Notes: generated from the letters alone by a model not told the origin. Positions 1-10,802 are shown, counted from the first letter of the stretch. The stretch is DNA of 16,980 bases from Scleroderma bovista (GCA_037178675.1 JAYMGJ010000834.1:1-16980); one strand, 5' to 3'. A program made the numbers and translations.

Positions 1-318
1 GATGGCAGCGATTTTCGGTGATTCGGGCAGCTTGTCTTTTCCCGAAGAGGATAATAAATTTGCTCTTATTCGCGCCTGAGATTAAAGAGAGATATGTCCG
101 GTAAACGTTAAAGCTTCCCAGGAATCAACTAATCGTCGTGCCTTGACACAGGCGATCCCACTCGCCGCATCGCGCGATCTTTTTCATACATACTCGACTC
201 GGACAACACGGCATTCCCTCTCATCTCGCTTGCCCATCCATAAAACCCCCCCCCTCCCCGTTTTGGGCCCAGAGTCTCTGCCCTTCCCTTCCCCCCCCCC
301 CCCCCCCCCCCCGCTCAA
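1..318 (+). promoter_or_regulatory. Upstream/5' leader region of the homeodomain gene
   Basis: There is no coding region here. From about 180 onward the plus strand becomes strongly pyrimidine-rich, with several C tracts (245-254, 255-259, 291-312), as is common just upstream of fungal transcription starts. I see no convincing TATA box. That this is the promoter and 5' leader of the homeodomain gene is inferred from position. Confidence 0.4.
291..312 (+). repeat. Homopolymer run of 22 C, 6 nt before the proposed start codon
   Basis: The sequence shows 22 consecutive C from 291 to 312, followed by six bases and the ATG at 319. If the first exon is right, the tract lies in the 5' leader of the homeodomain mRNA. 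Runs this long are prone to polymerase slippage and sequencing error, so the exact length is uncertain. Confidence 0.9.
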
Positions 319-2637
319 ATGATCGAGCAAAAGCCCTCCCTCCTCATCAGCTCCTACAACGTCGCCCAGCTCGAGTTCTCCCTGTGAGTGCCCCATCCAC
401 CCTCGCCTCCTCCCCCGAGTACGTATCCGTCCCCCATGCGAGGTCTGATTGCATAAGCCGCTGTCATGCCATGTCAATCTCTCCCATCCGTTCCATTTTG
501 CTTTCATCACCGTCCACCCCCGCATCCTACTGACGCTAGCACTCTCTCCTCCAGCATCGATCCAAAGTCTGACCAGCTCCCCATCTCGGACAATTTGTCA
601 AATTGCGCCTCCCCGGCCATCGTGTGGGTCTCCCGTGCCTCGCCAACTCCGCGACAGTGTTGACTCTTTTTTCCCTTCTTTACAGTCCTGACGCAGACAT
701 CGACCACCTCCCAAGACGAATGTCCACATCCACCGCCTCAGTCCCAGACACCGAATCAAGCATTGCCTCTCGTCCGGACAAGGGCTCACCTTCGGCCTCT
801 CCGCAGCCCGTCTCCTCAGACCATCAACACTCCTGGAGCTTCCACCCCCCCGCACCCCCATCAGACGATAAATCCCCAGACCCTGCCCTCGACAATACCA
901 AGGTCCAGCTCCCCTCCATATTCACCACCTTCGAGGACCCCTTCCGAAACGAAATCCGCCGTGCTTCCCTTCCCGGCCTCTCCTCCGACTCCCCCAATAC
1001 CCGCTACAGACCATCACCATATCCCCATCCTAGCGCTCGCAGATCCCACATACCTATTAGTCAATCTAATCTAGGGTCCTATCACTTTCCATCCCCACTC
1101 GGTGCCCAAGACACCCTCGGTGATAAATCAGCTGCACGTCCCAGACTCGACACCCACCTCAGTCACTCCTACGGTGAGGCCTCCCCATACCCCGCCACCT
1201 CTCTCTCCGGCTCTACTCCCTCCAGCACGCAACTCTCTTCGTCCACCTTCACCTCCCCTCTAACCCCTGATCTACGCCCTCATCCCGCGACCACCTCCCC
1301 ATACATCGAAGGCGACGGCTGGGCCAATTCCCCTCCGGCAATCGTCCGACCAAGCCCATCTCCGGACCAGCCACCTCTCAAATACGACGATACCATGCGG
1401 CACTCGTCCTTCAGTGGTCCCCTCGGTCAACCCCATATGTATGCTAACACAGACCGCCTCTCTGCCCAGCAGGACAGGCGATTATACCCCACCCACAAGT
1501 CTGACGATTGGCCCTTTTCTAATCATCAAGAATTTGTTTTGCCTCCTGGCAACCCTTCTTATAATTCATCCTCCAGCCCCCTCTCGACTGCTCAGCAGCC
1601 CCCCGCCCCCACTAATACGTCCGCACCTGTCCAGACCTCCTCTTCCTCCCCTACGCGCTCGCCGCAGCAGCCCCCCGCTCCATCAACCCTTGTTGATCGT
1701 CCAACCAGGAAGCGAGGCAAATTGCCCAAGGAGACCACAGATTACCTCAAAGCGTGGTTGCACCGTCACTCCGATCATCCATACCCCAGCGAGGAGGAGA
1801 AGAAACAGCTCTGCCACGCTACCGGTCTCAGCATGAGCCAAGTGTCTAACTGGATGATCAACGTGTGTCCCATTAAATCGTTTACCGTGCAGTATCTGAT
1901 CCACACGCTCCCATAAACAGGCTCGCCGACGCATCCTCGCCCCAGCGCACAAAGCCGCCCAGGCCCCAACGACGTCCGCGCCGTACCCCCCACAGGGGCG
2001 GACTGTACCGCCCAGCACATCCCTCGACCCCCTTGCTCGCAGGGCATCTATGCCAGCAGAAAGCCTCCAGTTATACCATCCCATGTCTCTCGGGTCCGTC
2101 GGCGCTGGGGTCACTGGGCACGCCGTGAATACCTCCGACTACGCGGCATCCAGCCGCCACTTGTTGGCCTCTATGCCCGAGCGTGCCTCCCACCAGTACA
2201 GTGGAGCGAGCGGCTTAGATTTCGGTACTGCTGGCGGAAGGCTTGGGATGGGCTACGGTGGAGGCAGTGGCGGACACAGCCACCATTCTGGGGGAGGCAG
2301 CAGCCCGTACCTATCCATGTCTGCCCCCGCATCCCTGTCCGCTAACCACTCGTTCGGTTCACACAGCCTGAACGGTGCAGGGGCGGGAGGCGGTGGGGCT
2401 GGTGGCCACCACGGCTCGGCGCTATACTCATCATCACACCATCATTCGCAGCAGGCGCATGCGCCGCCGCCACTGCACCAACCGCACCACCCCTCGCAAC
2501 CACAGCACCCGCATCACCAGCCCCATCCGTCGTCGCTTCCACCCGCCTACCTCCCCAACCCGTCGCAGGGCTCCGACAGCCGACTGACTTCGGTAGACCC
2601 AGGGCCGCACGCTCATGGGTACTACGGCGAGTCATAG
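319..2637 (+). CDS. TALE/KN-class homeodomain transcription factor
   Basis: Predicted nuclear DNA-binding regulator. The proposed exons are 319-383, 555-623, 686-1862 and 1921-2637, giving 675 residues. The introns are 171, 62 and 58 nt, and every junction keeps frame. The homeodomain covers about residues 385-446. It contains the PYP signature of the three-residue TALE insertion between helices 1 and 2, and the recognition helix reads WMINARRR (434-441). The last intron falls directly after the Asn of WMIN. Residues 60-380 are rich in Ser and Pro and probably disordered. The C-terminal tail is rich in Gly, His, Gln and Pro. The family (PF05920) includes yeast Cup9 and Tos8; the target genes here are unknown. 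The homeodomain and last two exons are secure. The first two exons rest only on splice sites and frame. The fallback start is the ATG at 720, which removes the first 56 residues. Confidence 0.85.
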
Positions 2638-2652
2638 GGGGTGGCTGGTTCA

Positions 2653-2670
2653 CCTTGGCATAAGCCAAGG
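2653..2670 (+). other. Perfect 7-bp hairpin just after the homeodomain stop codon
   Basis: CCTTGGC (2653-2659) is followed by the loop ATAA and then the exact reverse complement GCCAAGG (2664-2670), starting 15 nt after the stop codon. It would lie in the 3' UTR. No function is known; it could affect mRNA stability or be chance. Confidence 0.45.
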
Positions 2671-3919
2671 GATGGTGAGGTTGGCTGTGGTGGAAACTTT
2701 TTTTTCCCTCTCCTCGCAGCTGGCCGTACCCTCCTTGCCTGGACCACGAGCGGTTGTCCTGACAGCCGCATCCGCTTTCGTGTTGCCCTCTGCCTTGGGG
2801 GATCCAAATGGAAATCGCGTGGGGACTAGGATGGACGTTCTAGGATCAGATTACCACGACACGAGGGGCTGTGGATGGGCCAAGGGCGCCGCATGGGGTG
2901 TGTTATTTTTACAAATGGGAACGGGTTGCAGCGAGAGACTTTAATTCTTTTTTTTCTTTATTTTTTTTTCTTTCGTTTTGGAAGATGTACTGACCGGGCC
3001 TCGCCTTCGTGCGACCTACGGCTTTATCGAGAAAACAAACCACCTGGCAGATAGCAACTGTAATCGTTATAAACTACTCATTATACCTTTATATTCGCTG
3101 GACGCTTTTTTCGTTTGCTCTTTTCGTTCGTTGGTCCAGTGGCTTAACAACTGGTATGAAACCCCTGTAGAGAATATCTGTTTTTGAGCAAGCCTCTTTG
3201 ACTCCCTGTGCACCGCCAGTAACCGTGATAAGTTATCCTAGTGTCTATAACACATGGATCAGGTTCTAGTGGAAGCATATGGCACCCACAATCACTATTT
3301 AGTCCAAGCTTGCTAGTTATTGTGCCACATGAAGAACGCTGGTTTACGAGATGTCCCACGGTCAGGGGTAAAGACAATATATGTACGTGCACAAGGAACT
3401 GCATTGTGACATGTATGGATGCACGGTTGTGATATTTCTGAACGATGTGGTATGGAGGCGGGCCCTGGCGGCGACGACTCGTGGTCTGAATGCCGAACGA
3501 TGGATGCGGGTGCAGTAGCCTTAGTCCCTTGCTTGTTTCGCATTTGTCTTACTATTTTTGGGATATGAGAAATTGCTGGCCCGGCGCTTCCTTGGGCTTC
3601 CGGTGAGTATGTGTGGCGCTTCACAGCAAAAGGTCGTGCTTCGTTTTTTCCTTTGGCACGTAGCAGCCCCGCCGATCGTTTGCATGTATATTTCAAAAAA
3701 TCGAGCGACGAGGCTCTCGAATTATGAAAATATTTTGACTTTTTTTTTTCTTCTTTCAAATGTTGGACCATGTACTCGATCGATCTGTCGGAATACGGCC
3801 GAATTCCCTGGAAATTCTTGGATATGAGCTAAAGCTCTGGGACTCCGAGATCGTTTTGATCAGTGGCAGAACGTTAAATCATGGCTGCTGTGGGATAAAG
3901 TTTGTACCTCGCTCTAACC

Positions 3920-3943
3920 TGAGTCGACCACTTGAGTCGACCA
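3920..3943 (+). repeat. Short direct repeat TGAGTCGACCA, two copies
   Basis: The 11-bp unit occurs at 3920-3930 and 3933-3943, separated by two bases. It is the only exact tandem-like repeat I noticed in the gene-poor block. Two copies are too few for a minisatellite. A paired protein-binding site or chance are both possible. Confidence 0.6.
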
Positions 3944-6900
3944 GCGGTAAGTAGGTTGGTACTGGGCATCCATGACCGCCCAGTTACGAGGCACCAACGA
4001 TCCTTGATAGGGCACTAGTAATGGCGAGGTTGTAAATACCAGACAAATCATTTTTTACTACGCCTTGAAAGCCCAAAGCATTACCGATTTGGGGATTTCG
4101 GACCTGAGGCCTGATTCACCTTCCTTCTCCGCATGAGATTTTTTTTTACAAAGGACCTAGGTTAGCTCGATATTTTTTAGACCGTTTTCTCACCTGGACT
4201 TCTGATTCTGATGAGAATCCCTTTGGAAAATTTTCACGCAGGAGATCGCCCTGGACGACGCCGATCTTTTTACCCTTTCTGAATGCCTTGGTGGCTGGCT
4301 ACATATCTTGACTGCAATGAAAAAAGCGGGGCAGCCCTGAGCCGATCATGGTGCCAGCCCTGCCGCAATCATACTGACGCCGTGTACGCACCCAGGGTTG
4401 ATGAATTGGCAAGTAGCTGACCGGAACCCGACGAAGAGCTCACTATTAGACTCTTCACAGTGCTTTGGATTTGAGAACAGACTTGCTCTCGACCTGAGTC
4501 ATGTACGAGTTCGACGAATGCAAGCCAGCACTAATAATACGGTTTTTCGATCACGGGCTTGCCACGATGATGCGATGGTAAGATGTTATGCAGCCCACTT
4601 ATTTCCTCACATGCCATTCGACGAATAAAGGGCTCGGCAAGCCTCTTTTAGTTAAACTGGTCTGGAGATTCTTAGCTTCGCACTGACTTGATGCTTCCAT
4701 TTACGGACGCTCTCCATTGTGATTGGATATCCGCTCGATCGATCGACTTACGGGCCAATCATGGACGTGCCGATGTGACTATCGCACGTTTTTGTGTCCC
4801 TTTGTCATCATATTGCGCGTGATATGAGACTTGCTCACGGAATGGCTTGACTGCACCCATGAAATGACATGGTTCAGAACTACTCTAGTGGTGGCAGCTA
4901 ACTGCAAAAGTCGATGCCGTTCCACCCACTCCAGTGTACTGGGACCATGACGAGAAAATGCGGTGCACTGGTTTAGCCATGGAAGCGCGCGACCGTAATT
5001 TGTTTGCACTGCCCAGCATTCAAGATCATATGGTACAATATAATCACTCGGAATAGCAGACCCCAAGCGAAAAGGTATTTTGAGGACGAAGACCAGTTTG
5101 CATCTGAAACAAATTACTTGAAGTTCTATTGCACCAAAGGCATTGTGAATATTTCTTCCAGGGAATTGTTGGCCGCAATATTTACCTCGATAGGAAGTGG
5201 GCAACCGGGGTAATGGCGAACTAGAACTCAAGGAAGCATGCTGTGAATTCCTAATCTGATTAATTACTCACTGGTATGTACCAGGTCTCAGTTGGGCAAT
5301 GCTCATAAGTGTGCCGTATTACTTATCGTAGGGCGTCTAAGTACACCCAATGGTTGCGCATACCTTGGGCTACGTTTTGGACCCAAAGTGTTTCCATCAA
5401 GCACCATGGGAGTCGGGGATGTAAGGAATGGGACAGGGATCACGGCCATCATCTACGCTCGATCGACCCAATCCACTGGAAGATCGCGATGTTCGGATTT
5501 GAAACCACAGTATGGTAATTTACAAGACCCTTCGAGGTTGTTTCTGGTAAAAACCCCTTCCTCGCATGTTCAGCGTGATTGCCGGTGGGTATAAGTTTGC
5601 CCACCCTCAAATGTATGTCCGCAAACCCTTTAGTACTAGCATCATTATGGATTCATTTGAGCAGTGTGCCTCGGACACCGGAACCGCATGCCGGAGACGC
5701 CAGTGAACTCTTTCTCCATGGTGCTTTCGATATCATTCATATGTTAGAGTGAGAGCTTGAGGCATTTCCTTTTCTCTTCAGGGGGCCTGTCAGTCTTTCC
5801 AGCACCTGTTAATACCTGTCAGTCACGTCCAAAGTGATTACGGTAAATGCGCGTCACCTCGTCCATAAACTGCAGTCTCTCACAGTCCTGATCCCTGAGT
5901 AGGGGTGTTTCAAAACCATATCCGACACCGTTGACCTGATATTTACACAACTGACGCACCTCCAAGGGATCAGGGTTGTTTGACACCTCTCGAAACAGTT
6001 AATCAGCGGTGTCAAGTTGTTGCGGCACCGTCGCGTTGACTACCTGTGCCTGGCACAGAGTATCCACTGGTCGCTTATCACAGGGGCTCTGTGTATAGGA
6101 TAGTGGTCTCCGGGTAGGTGGTTGCTGAGCTCGAAGTACTAGACCCTCGATGTGATCGTTATGACGCACCATTATGGCACTCGCACGCCGCTGCCAAGAC
6201 CGTGTCCGTCCACAGTGCACCGTCGCCATCGTGTGGTGTGCTATGGTGTGATTTTCTGACGATCTGTGGCCAGATACGGTTGCCCAAGAACTTTGCACGA
6301 GCCAAGTTGAACTTAAGGTCGGACCTACGTGCCATATCCTGCTCTGTTCCCGTCGACTGCCGATCTCAGTTCAACCATATGCTTACAATGATGGTTGGCG
6401 CGTGACTCGCGGCTGTAAGCACCCAAGCTTACTACGGTTGGATTATAAACTTGTGCACTGTCTACAGGGTATACTGAGGACCAATCCCTTGGTGCTTTCG
6501 CTTTCCGCGTAATCAGATAGTCTCACCTGCTTCCAGTCACTTGGCCCACGCTCGGAGTTAGATGCCATTATCGATTATCCATTGCACAGTGCTTACCAGA
6601 ATAGATTCGGAACATACTTGATGTTTTCCCGATTATCGGGTGCAGGATCCATCGTACGAGCCGGAGGGTCCGCATCTGCGAGCATTCGGAATTCAAACCC
6701 TATTCGGTGCTCACACATCGTCCGTCACCGACAATGACCAATGGTCAAATCAAGAATATCCGAAGGGCCGTGTTTTCAACGTGGGCACGAGCCTCTTCTT
6801 GCTTAGACTGGCAATTCTGACAGTTCCTGTTAAGTATGTTTTTATCATATCAACTGCAGAAGACAGGCGACGCTGGTTCATCACGAGCCAGCTTTCGCCA

Positions 6901-7682
6901 ACCTCATACGCTGTGCACACCATATCGTAAGTATTCCATTGTGGCCACCAAACACTCATCTCCGCGGATGACTCGGACGAGCATGTCCGGATCGCCCCCC
7001 GAATTGCCAAACCCCACCTATTTTTTGTCGCCCCCCCGTCTGCCCACTTATGCTGATAACTCCTCATGAACCACGGAGCATTTATACAAGCATGACGGTG
7101 AAGAAATACCTGGGAAAAAGGATATTTGCGAACACGCTTCACTAGAAATCAATATTGAGCTCAGCAATTCAATAAAGTTCTCAGAAATATCGGAACGCAA
7201 TGACCCGGCTTTGCACGTGCGAAATTGGCGAGTACGCAGGATGAATGCAAGGCCGACGGAGATAGATAAGCAGACAACGAAATCGTCCAAATCACTCAGC
7301 ATTCTAGCACACTCGTCACCAGAATCAGCTAGTCCCGTTTCACGGCAAATGCGCATGCAATGCAACCTAAATCGAATGTGACATCAGGGACGAGGAACAA
7401 AGATGCTGGGAGTTTGAGACTGGTGACCCCAACTCATTGCCTTATCACCGAAACCTGTAGATGCCTTCCCCTTAATACTACCATTCCCCTCTATCCCTGA
7501 ACTTTCAACGATGATCGCCCTCTGAACTCCATGTACCAGTGCCTGGCTGATTCCTCCCACTCCAGCCATGCTCGACTAACAAAGTCCGCCCAGGGGCTCA
7601 CATCGGGAAGACCCGTAAAGAGTAAAGCAGTGAAACGATGAAATTATGGGCTGTGTAAGAAGGTTGGGGGGGTAGCGGACAT

Positions 7683-10600
7683 TCACTCGTTAACTTCGCC
7701 AACATCTCCAGCACAACGTATAAAAAGGGGCATCGTGTTGGGTGGTGGCGGGACGCCAGTTTTCGACGGCGATGCCGCTGCTGTCCGCTCAGGACTGGGG
7801 GCTGCGATTAAGGTTTGGTTGGCTGGCTTGCAGATTGGCCGCGCGACAATGCTAACGGGGCGGGGGTGGGCAAAAGAATAAAGATCAGTTTGATGCTTCA
7901 AGCCGGGGCGATCAGATGAAGAGTGAGCATGGAAATGCCAATACAACGCCTTCGTACCTACACCATGAAGTGGAAGAAAAGTAGCGCGCAGTGGGTGTCG
8001 GTTTAAATATCCGCAGAGCGAAACAGAGCGAGGGCAAATATGAACCGAGACGACTCACTTGAAAACCTTCTCAATAACCACTCCGTCGTCGACTGAGAAC
8101 TCGAGGTCGCGTATGAGAGTATATATAAATATTTTCATCCTACAGGGGGATCGGTAAGTATGAGCATTTATCCGTTAAATCGGATCAGAAAATATTGTAA
8201 GACCAAAGAACCGTATGGAGGAAAGAAGCAAGAAGATACGGAGGTGTGGAGCGTGGAATAAAGAAGAATGCGTGTGCGGTGGACACGTCGCCCAGTCTCG
8301 TAACACGTCCACGGGCATATCCCGCTATTGGAAATAACCCACTTTCCTCAACCCCTACACAGGGCGATGTTAAGAATTGGCCGAAGAAGCGAAGAGCATT
8401 GCCATCCATTCGGTCAAAAACCAGCATTCGCGGTAGATCAAAGCAACGTTCTCCAACACAGCAGCCAAGGGGCCAAACTTAGAACACAACATAGCCCTCA
8501 GACCTATCGCGCATGCTTGCCCGGCTCCCAACCCAGCGTACACAGGCAGGCGCTATTTGACCCCATTGCCAAGTGGAAGTCAAGGAAAACGAAGCCAATG
8601 AAAAAAGGAAGGAAAAGTAGTTGCTTCATGTGGTCCGTTGAGCGCGAAGAAGGTCAGAAGCACGAATATGGCGTCCCAGAATAAAAGCAAATGCAAGTGA
8701 CCCCGCTATAAATCCGAAAACTCAATGGCACAGGGATATTCGAAGAAGGGGCGAAAGACAATACAAGTGGAGTCACACACTCTGCAATAGCGAACCGATA
8801 CCCTATACAGCCACGACTGCCATCAAGGAACGTCAGCATGTTCGACCAGAGCCCACGTAAGTCCCTGATATGCTCAGGAGGATTCTTCCATCTCTCTGGC
8901 CTGGCACCACAACATTGCGATCAATAGGAAGACAGATATACACGTCATACCCAAGACCCACTTGAACAGTTGTGCATCATCTCCCCAAATCTGCCTGCTT
9001 TTATTAATTGCTTGAATAGGCACCGTAATGATGTCTCCCTTCGACACCCTTACGCTATGCCGTACTCCGCCCCATCGATCTAAGAAAGGGCGCTCGACAG
9101 GTATGTTATCCGATTCCATCGCGACTCTCATCGTCCACGTCACGGGCGCATGGACCCTGAGCGTCTCACGCACTACCCAGTCGAGATACTCGAGCCTTGC
9201 AACGTCCTCGTCTAGTGTGGGTGATTCAGGTGGGATTGTCCGGAGCGCTGCGCGCAGGCGGCGCTGGGCCGAGCTGTTCCGCGCAAGGGCGTAAAGACAC
9301 CAAGTGAGCGCCGAGGAAGTTGTTTCATATCCTGCAACGAAGAATGTCGAAATTTGGGAGAGGACCTCGGGTGTCGTCATGCGTTGCGATGCGAACGAAG
9401 CCATGTTGGACTGGACTATTTCATGTCGACATCATCGTCATTGGCAATGCTTAGATATTTGGGACTGGCCCTTGCTCAGTAACCTGTACGCATGGACTCA
9501 CCGAGGACGCTCAGCAGATCGCGAGGCCGACTCTGCCTGGGCAATTCTGATACATGGGAACCGCCAGAATTCATTTCAACGATCATCGCTTCCTTTCGTT
9601 CCTCGATCAGCTGAAGACCGATCCTGGTAAGATGTGCACGAGCCCTGTCCATCACCTCTGACTGTGGCCTCTGTTTGACTGGTGAATCAGGAGAACTGAT
9701 ATTGGAATGAGAGGAGACTTGCGAAAACCCTTAATAGCGGGATCCATGTCTCTAGAATAGTTCGCAATGCTAGTTTTCGGGCAGTAGTAAAAATCAAATG
9801 GTATGCGTTGGCAAGCTCATCGTTGCCCCCCGCCAGTGTATTGAAGTGGTATCCGAATCCTACATCATTTGGAATTAGACGTCGTGAGTTAGCTCTATTT
9901 CCATGAACCAGTGGAAGTGTGCCCGGGACAATCACAGAATAACACGTACCAGCAAGGCCAATAACATCCAGCATGGCCTTGGATAGCCAAGGGAGGATGT
10001 CAAGCGTTAAATGGAACCTTTTCTGATCGTTAGCCAACTGAGACCATCGCTCGAGCAGCTAATAGTTTGCCACGCGTCCTATTTGAACCTCAACGTAACA
10101 TAAAGTGGAAATAACGACATACCTCTGTGGCCTTGGCCCAGAACATGGGGTGGAGAGTCTTAATGTGGGTTGAAGTGAATGCAGGCGCCTAGTGAATAGT
10201 AACACGAGGAAGCAACACAATATGAGAAATGCACGAATAATAGATCATGGTGCAGAACCCAATAATCGAGGTAAATGACTAACAAGCGGCCGGACAGAGA
10301 AACGTTATGAAATTGGCTCACCAATATCTTACGCTGCGCGACCACAAAATGAGCAACAATGGACCAAGAAGATAATAGTGTGCACCTGTCGAGCATGTAC
10401 GTCCCCTTCTGTGGTGAGGACGCTCTCCAAACCGGCGCCCATAGCAGCGAGGTTCTCCCTGACAAAATCTGGTTTGTGGAAACGTCCCGAATGTGCGAGT
10501 ATGTGTGATATGGCAGAAAAATCCGTCGTAATGAGACGATATCCGCCGAGGAATCCTTTGTAGGCATAGGTGTGGCCATACTCTCTCTCCCAGTGAAACA

Positions 10601-10802
10601 GGAGACCTGTGTTCTCCTGGTTGTACATCTCACGCAAGTTTCCAAACAAGAACGACGGCGAAGGCGGGGAGCGAAGTGCTCTGAGAGGTGACAGGTACTG
10701 TCTTGTAAGGAGCTCGATGAGGTTTCTTAGGACACATGCCACAGCTGCGATGATGACCACGCCGAGGAGGCATCCTAGAGTGCAAGGGCTGAGCAAAACC
10801 AT
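7683..10802 (-). CDS. Cytochrome P450 monooxygenase, microsomal type
   Basis: Haem-thiolate monooxygenase, expected to be ER-anchored and fed electrons by P450 reductase; substrate unknown. Exons: 10802-10386, 10333-10322, 10188-10123, 10058-9950, 9859-9723, 9670-9502, 9415-8962, 8900-8781, 8139-8059 and 7851-7683, giving 577 residues. All junctions keep frame. Residues 9-32 form a hydrophobic anchor, followed by a proline-rich hinge (SPPSP, 45-49). The I-helix motif AGYETTS lies at 331-337, ETLR at 387-390 (ExxR), PERW at 456-459, and the haem loop FLDGSRGCIG at 479-488 with Cys486. The L-helix begins MKIFIYTLIR at 496, and the C-terminus has the usual RP...MPL pattern. Intron 5 (9671-9722) appears to be GC-AG and intron 8 is 641 nt. 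It resembles Agaricomycete P450s, but I cannot name the CYP family. Least certain: the 12-nt second exon and the final acceptor. Confidence 0.88.
8140..8780 (-). other. 641-nt intron 8 of the P450
   Basis: The donor GTGTGTGACT follows GCAGA, and the acceptor CCCTGTAG precedes GATGAAAATA. Joining them restores FAIAE + MKIFIYTLIR, the standard sequence around the P450 L-helix. The intron is several times longer than most others in the window. Nothing inside it looks like a gene or transposon, and the open frames on its plus strand start with non-ATG codons. Failure to splice it would give a stop at 8654-8656 and a 536-residue product lacking the normal C-terminus. Confidence 0.8.
9671..9722 (-). 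other. Probable GC-AG intron (intron 5 of the P450)
   Basis: On the minus strand the intron opens with GCAAGT, the classic GC-donor consensus, has a CTGAT branch-like site, and ends in AAACAG after 52 nt. Splicing it joins codons in phase 0, giving LLRVF followed by RPQSEVMDRAR, as expected for P450s. Reading through meets a stop within 13 codons. I found no GT donor nearby that keeps both sides. Confidence 0.75.

Larger units (their letters stand above)
2638..7682. other. About 5 kb gene-poor interval without identifiable genes
   Basis: The first 300 bp or so are probably the 3' UTR of the homeodomain gene, ending near T-rich stretches at about 2948-2971. From there to the P450 stop codon I recognise no protein domain, rRNA, tRNA or transposase/reverse transcriptase motif. 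Open frames are short. The longest is a minus-strand frame of 150 codons at 4779-5231 that opens with a non-ATG codon and has no methionine until near its end. A minus-strand pair at 7048-7569 shares one frame broken by one TGA. An 11-bp direct repeat with a 13-bp period lies at 3920-3943. Base composition looks more AT-rich than in the flanking genes. Decayed transposon sequence, long regulatory DNA or a non-coding RNA gene are all possible. Confidence 0.6.

Noticed and set aside
1683..2114. Minus-strand open frames across the homeodomain exons
   Set aside because: They are antisense shadows of the homeodomain coding sequence, with non-ATG starts and no recognisable domain.
3130..3150. tRNA A-box-like TGGTCCAGTGG
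   Set aside because: There is no B-box (GGTTCRANNCC) at a usable distance and no acceptor stem pairing. Similar partial matches near 4880 and 6096 fail the same way.
5887..5974. 10-bp inverted repeat (CCTGATCCCT / AGGGATCAGG) as a possible MITE
   Set aside because: The arms are short, there is no target-site duplication and the surrounding similarity does not extend. One such pair is expected by chance in 5 kb.
7719..7731. TATA-box-like TATAAAAAGG on the plus strand
   Set aside because: It lies within the last P450 exon, and only a 27-codon frame follows. It is the reverse complement of codons for PLFIR.
8246..8684. Plus-strand open frames of 78 and 118 codons
   Set aside because: They lie inside P450 intron 8, overlap each other in different frames and resemble nothing. 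The longer one opens with a non-ATG codon.
8654..8839. P450 as a frameshifted or truncated pseudogene, because the sequence after FAIAE loses similarity and one alternative frame vaguely resembles an L-helix
   Set aside because: An exact, phase-matched L-helix exon (8139-8059) and a fitting last exon (7851-7683) were found behind a 641-nt intron, so the gene is complete.
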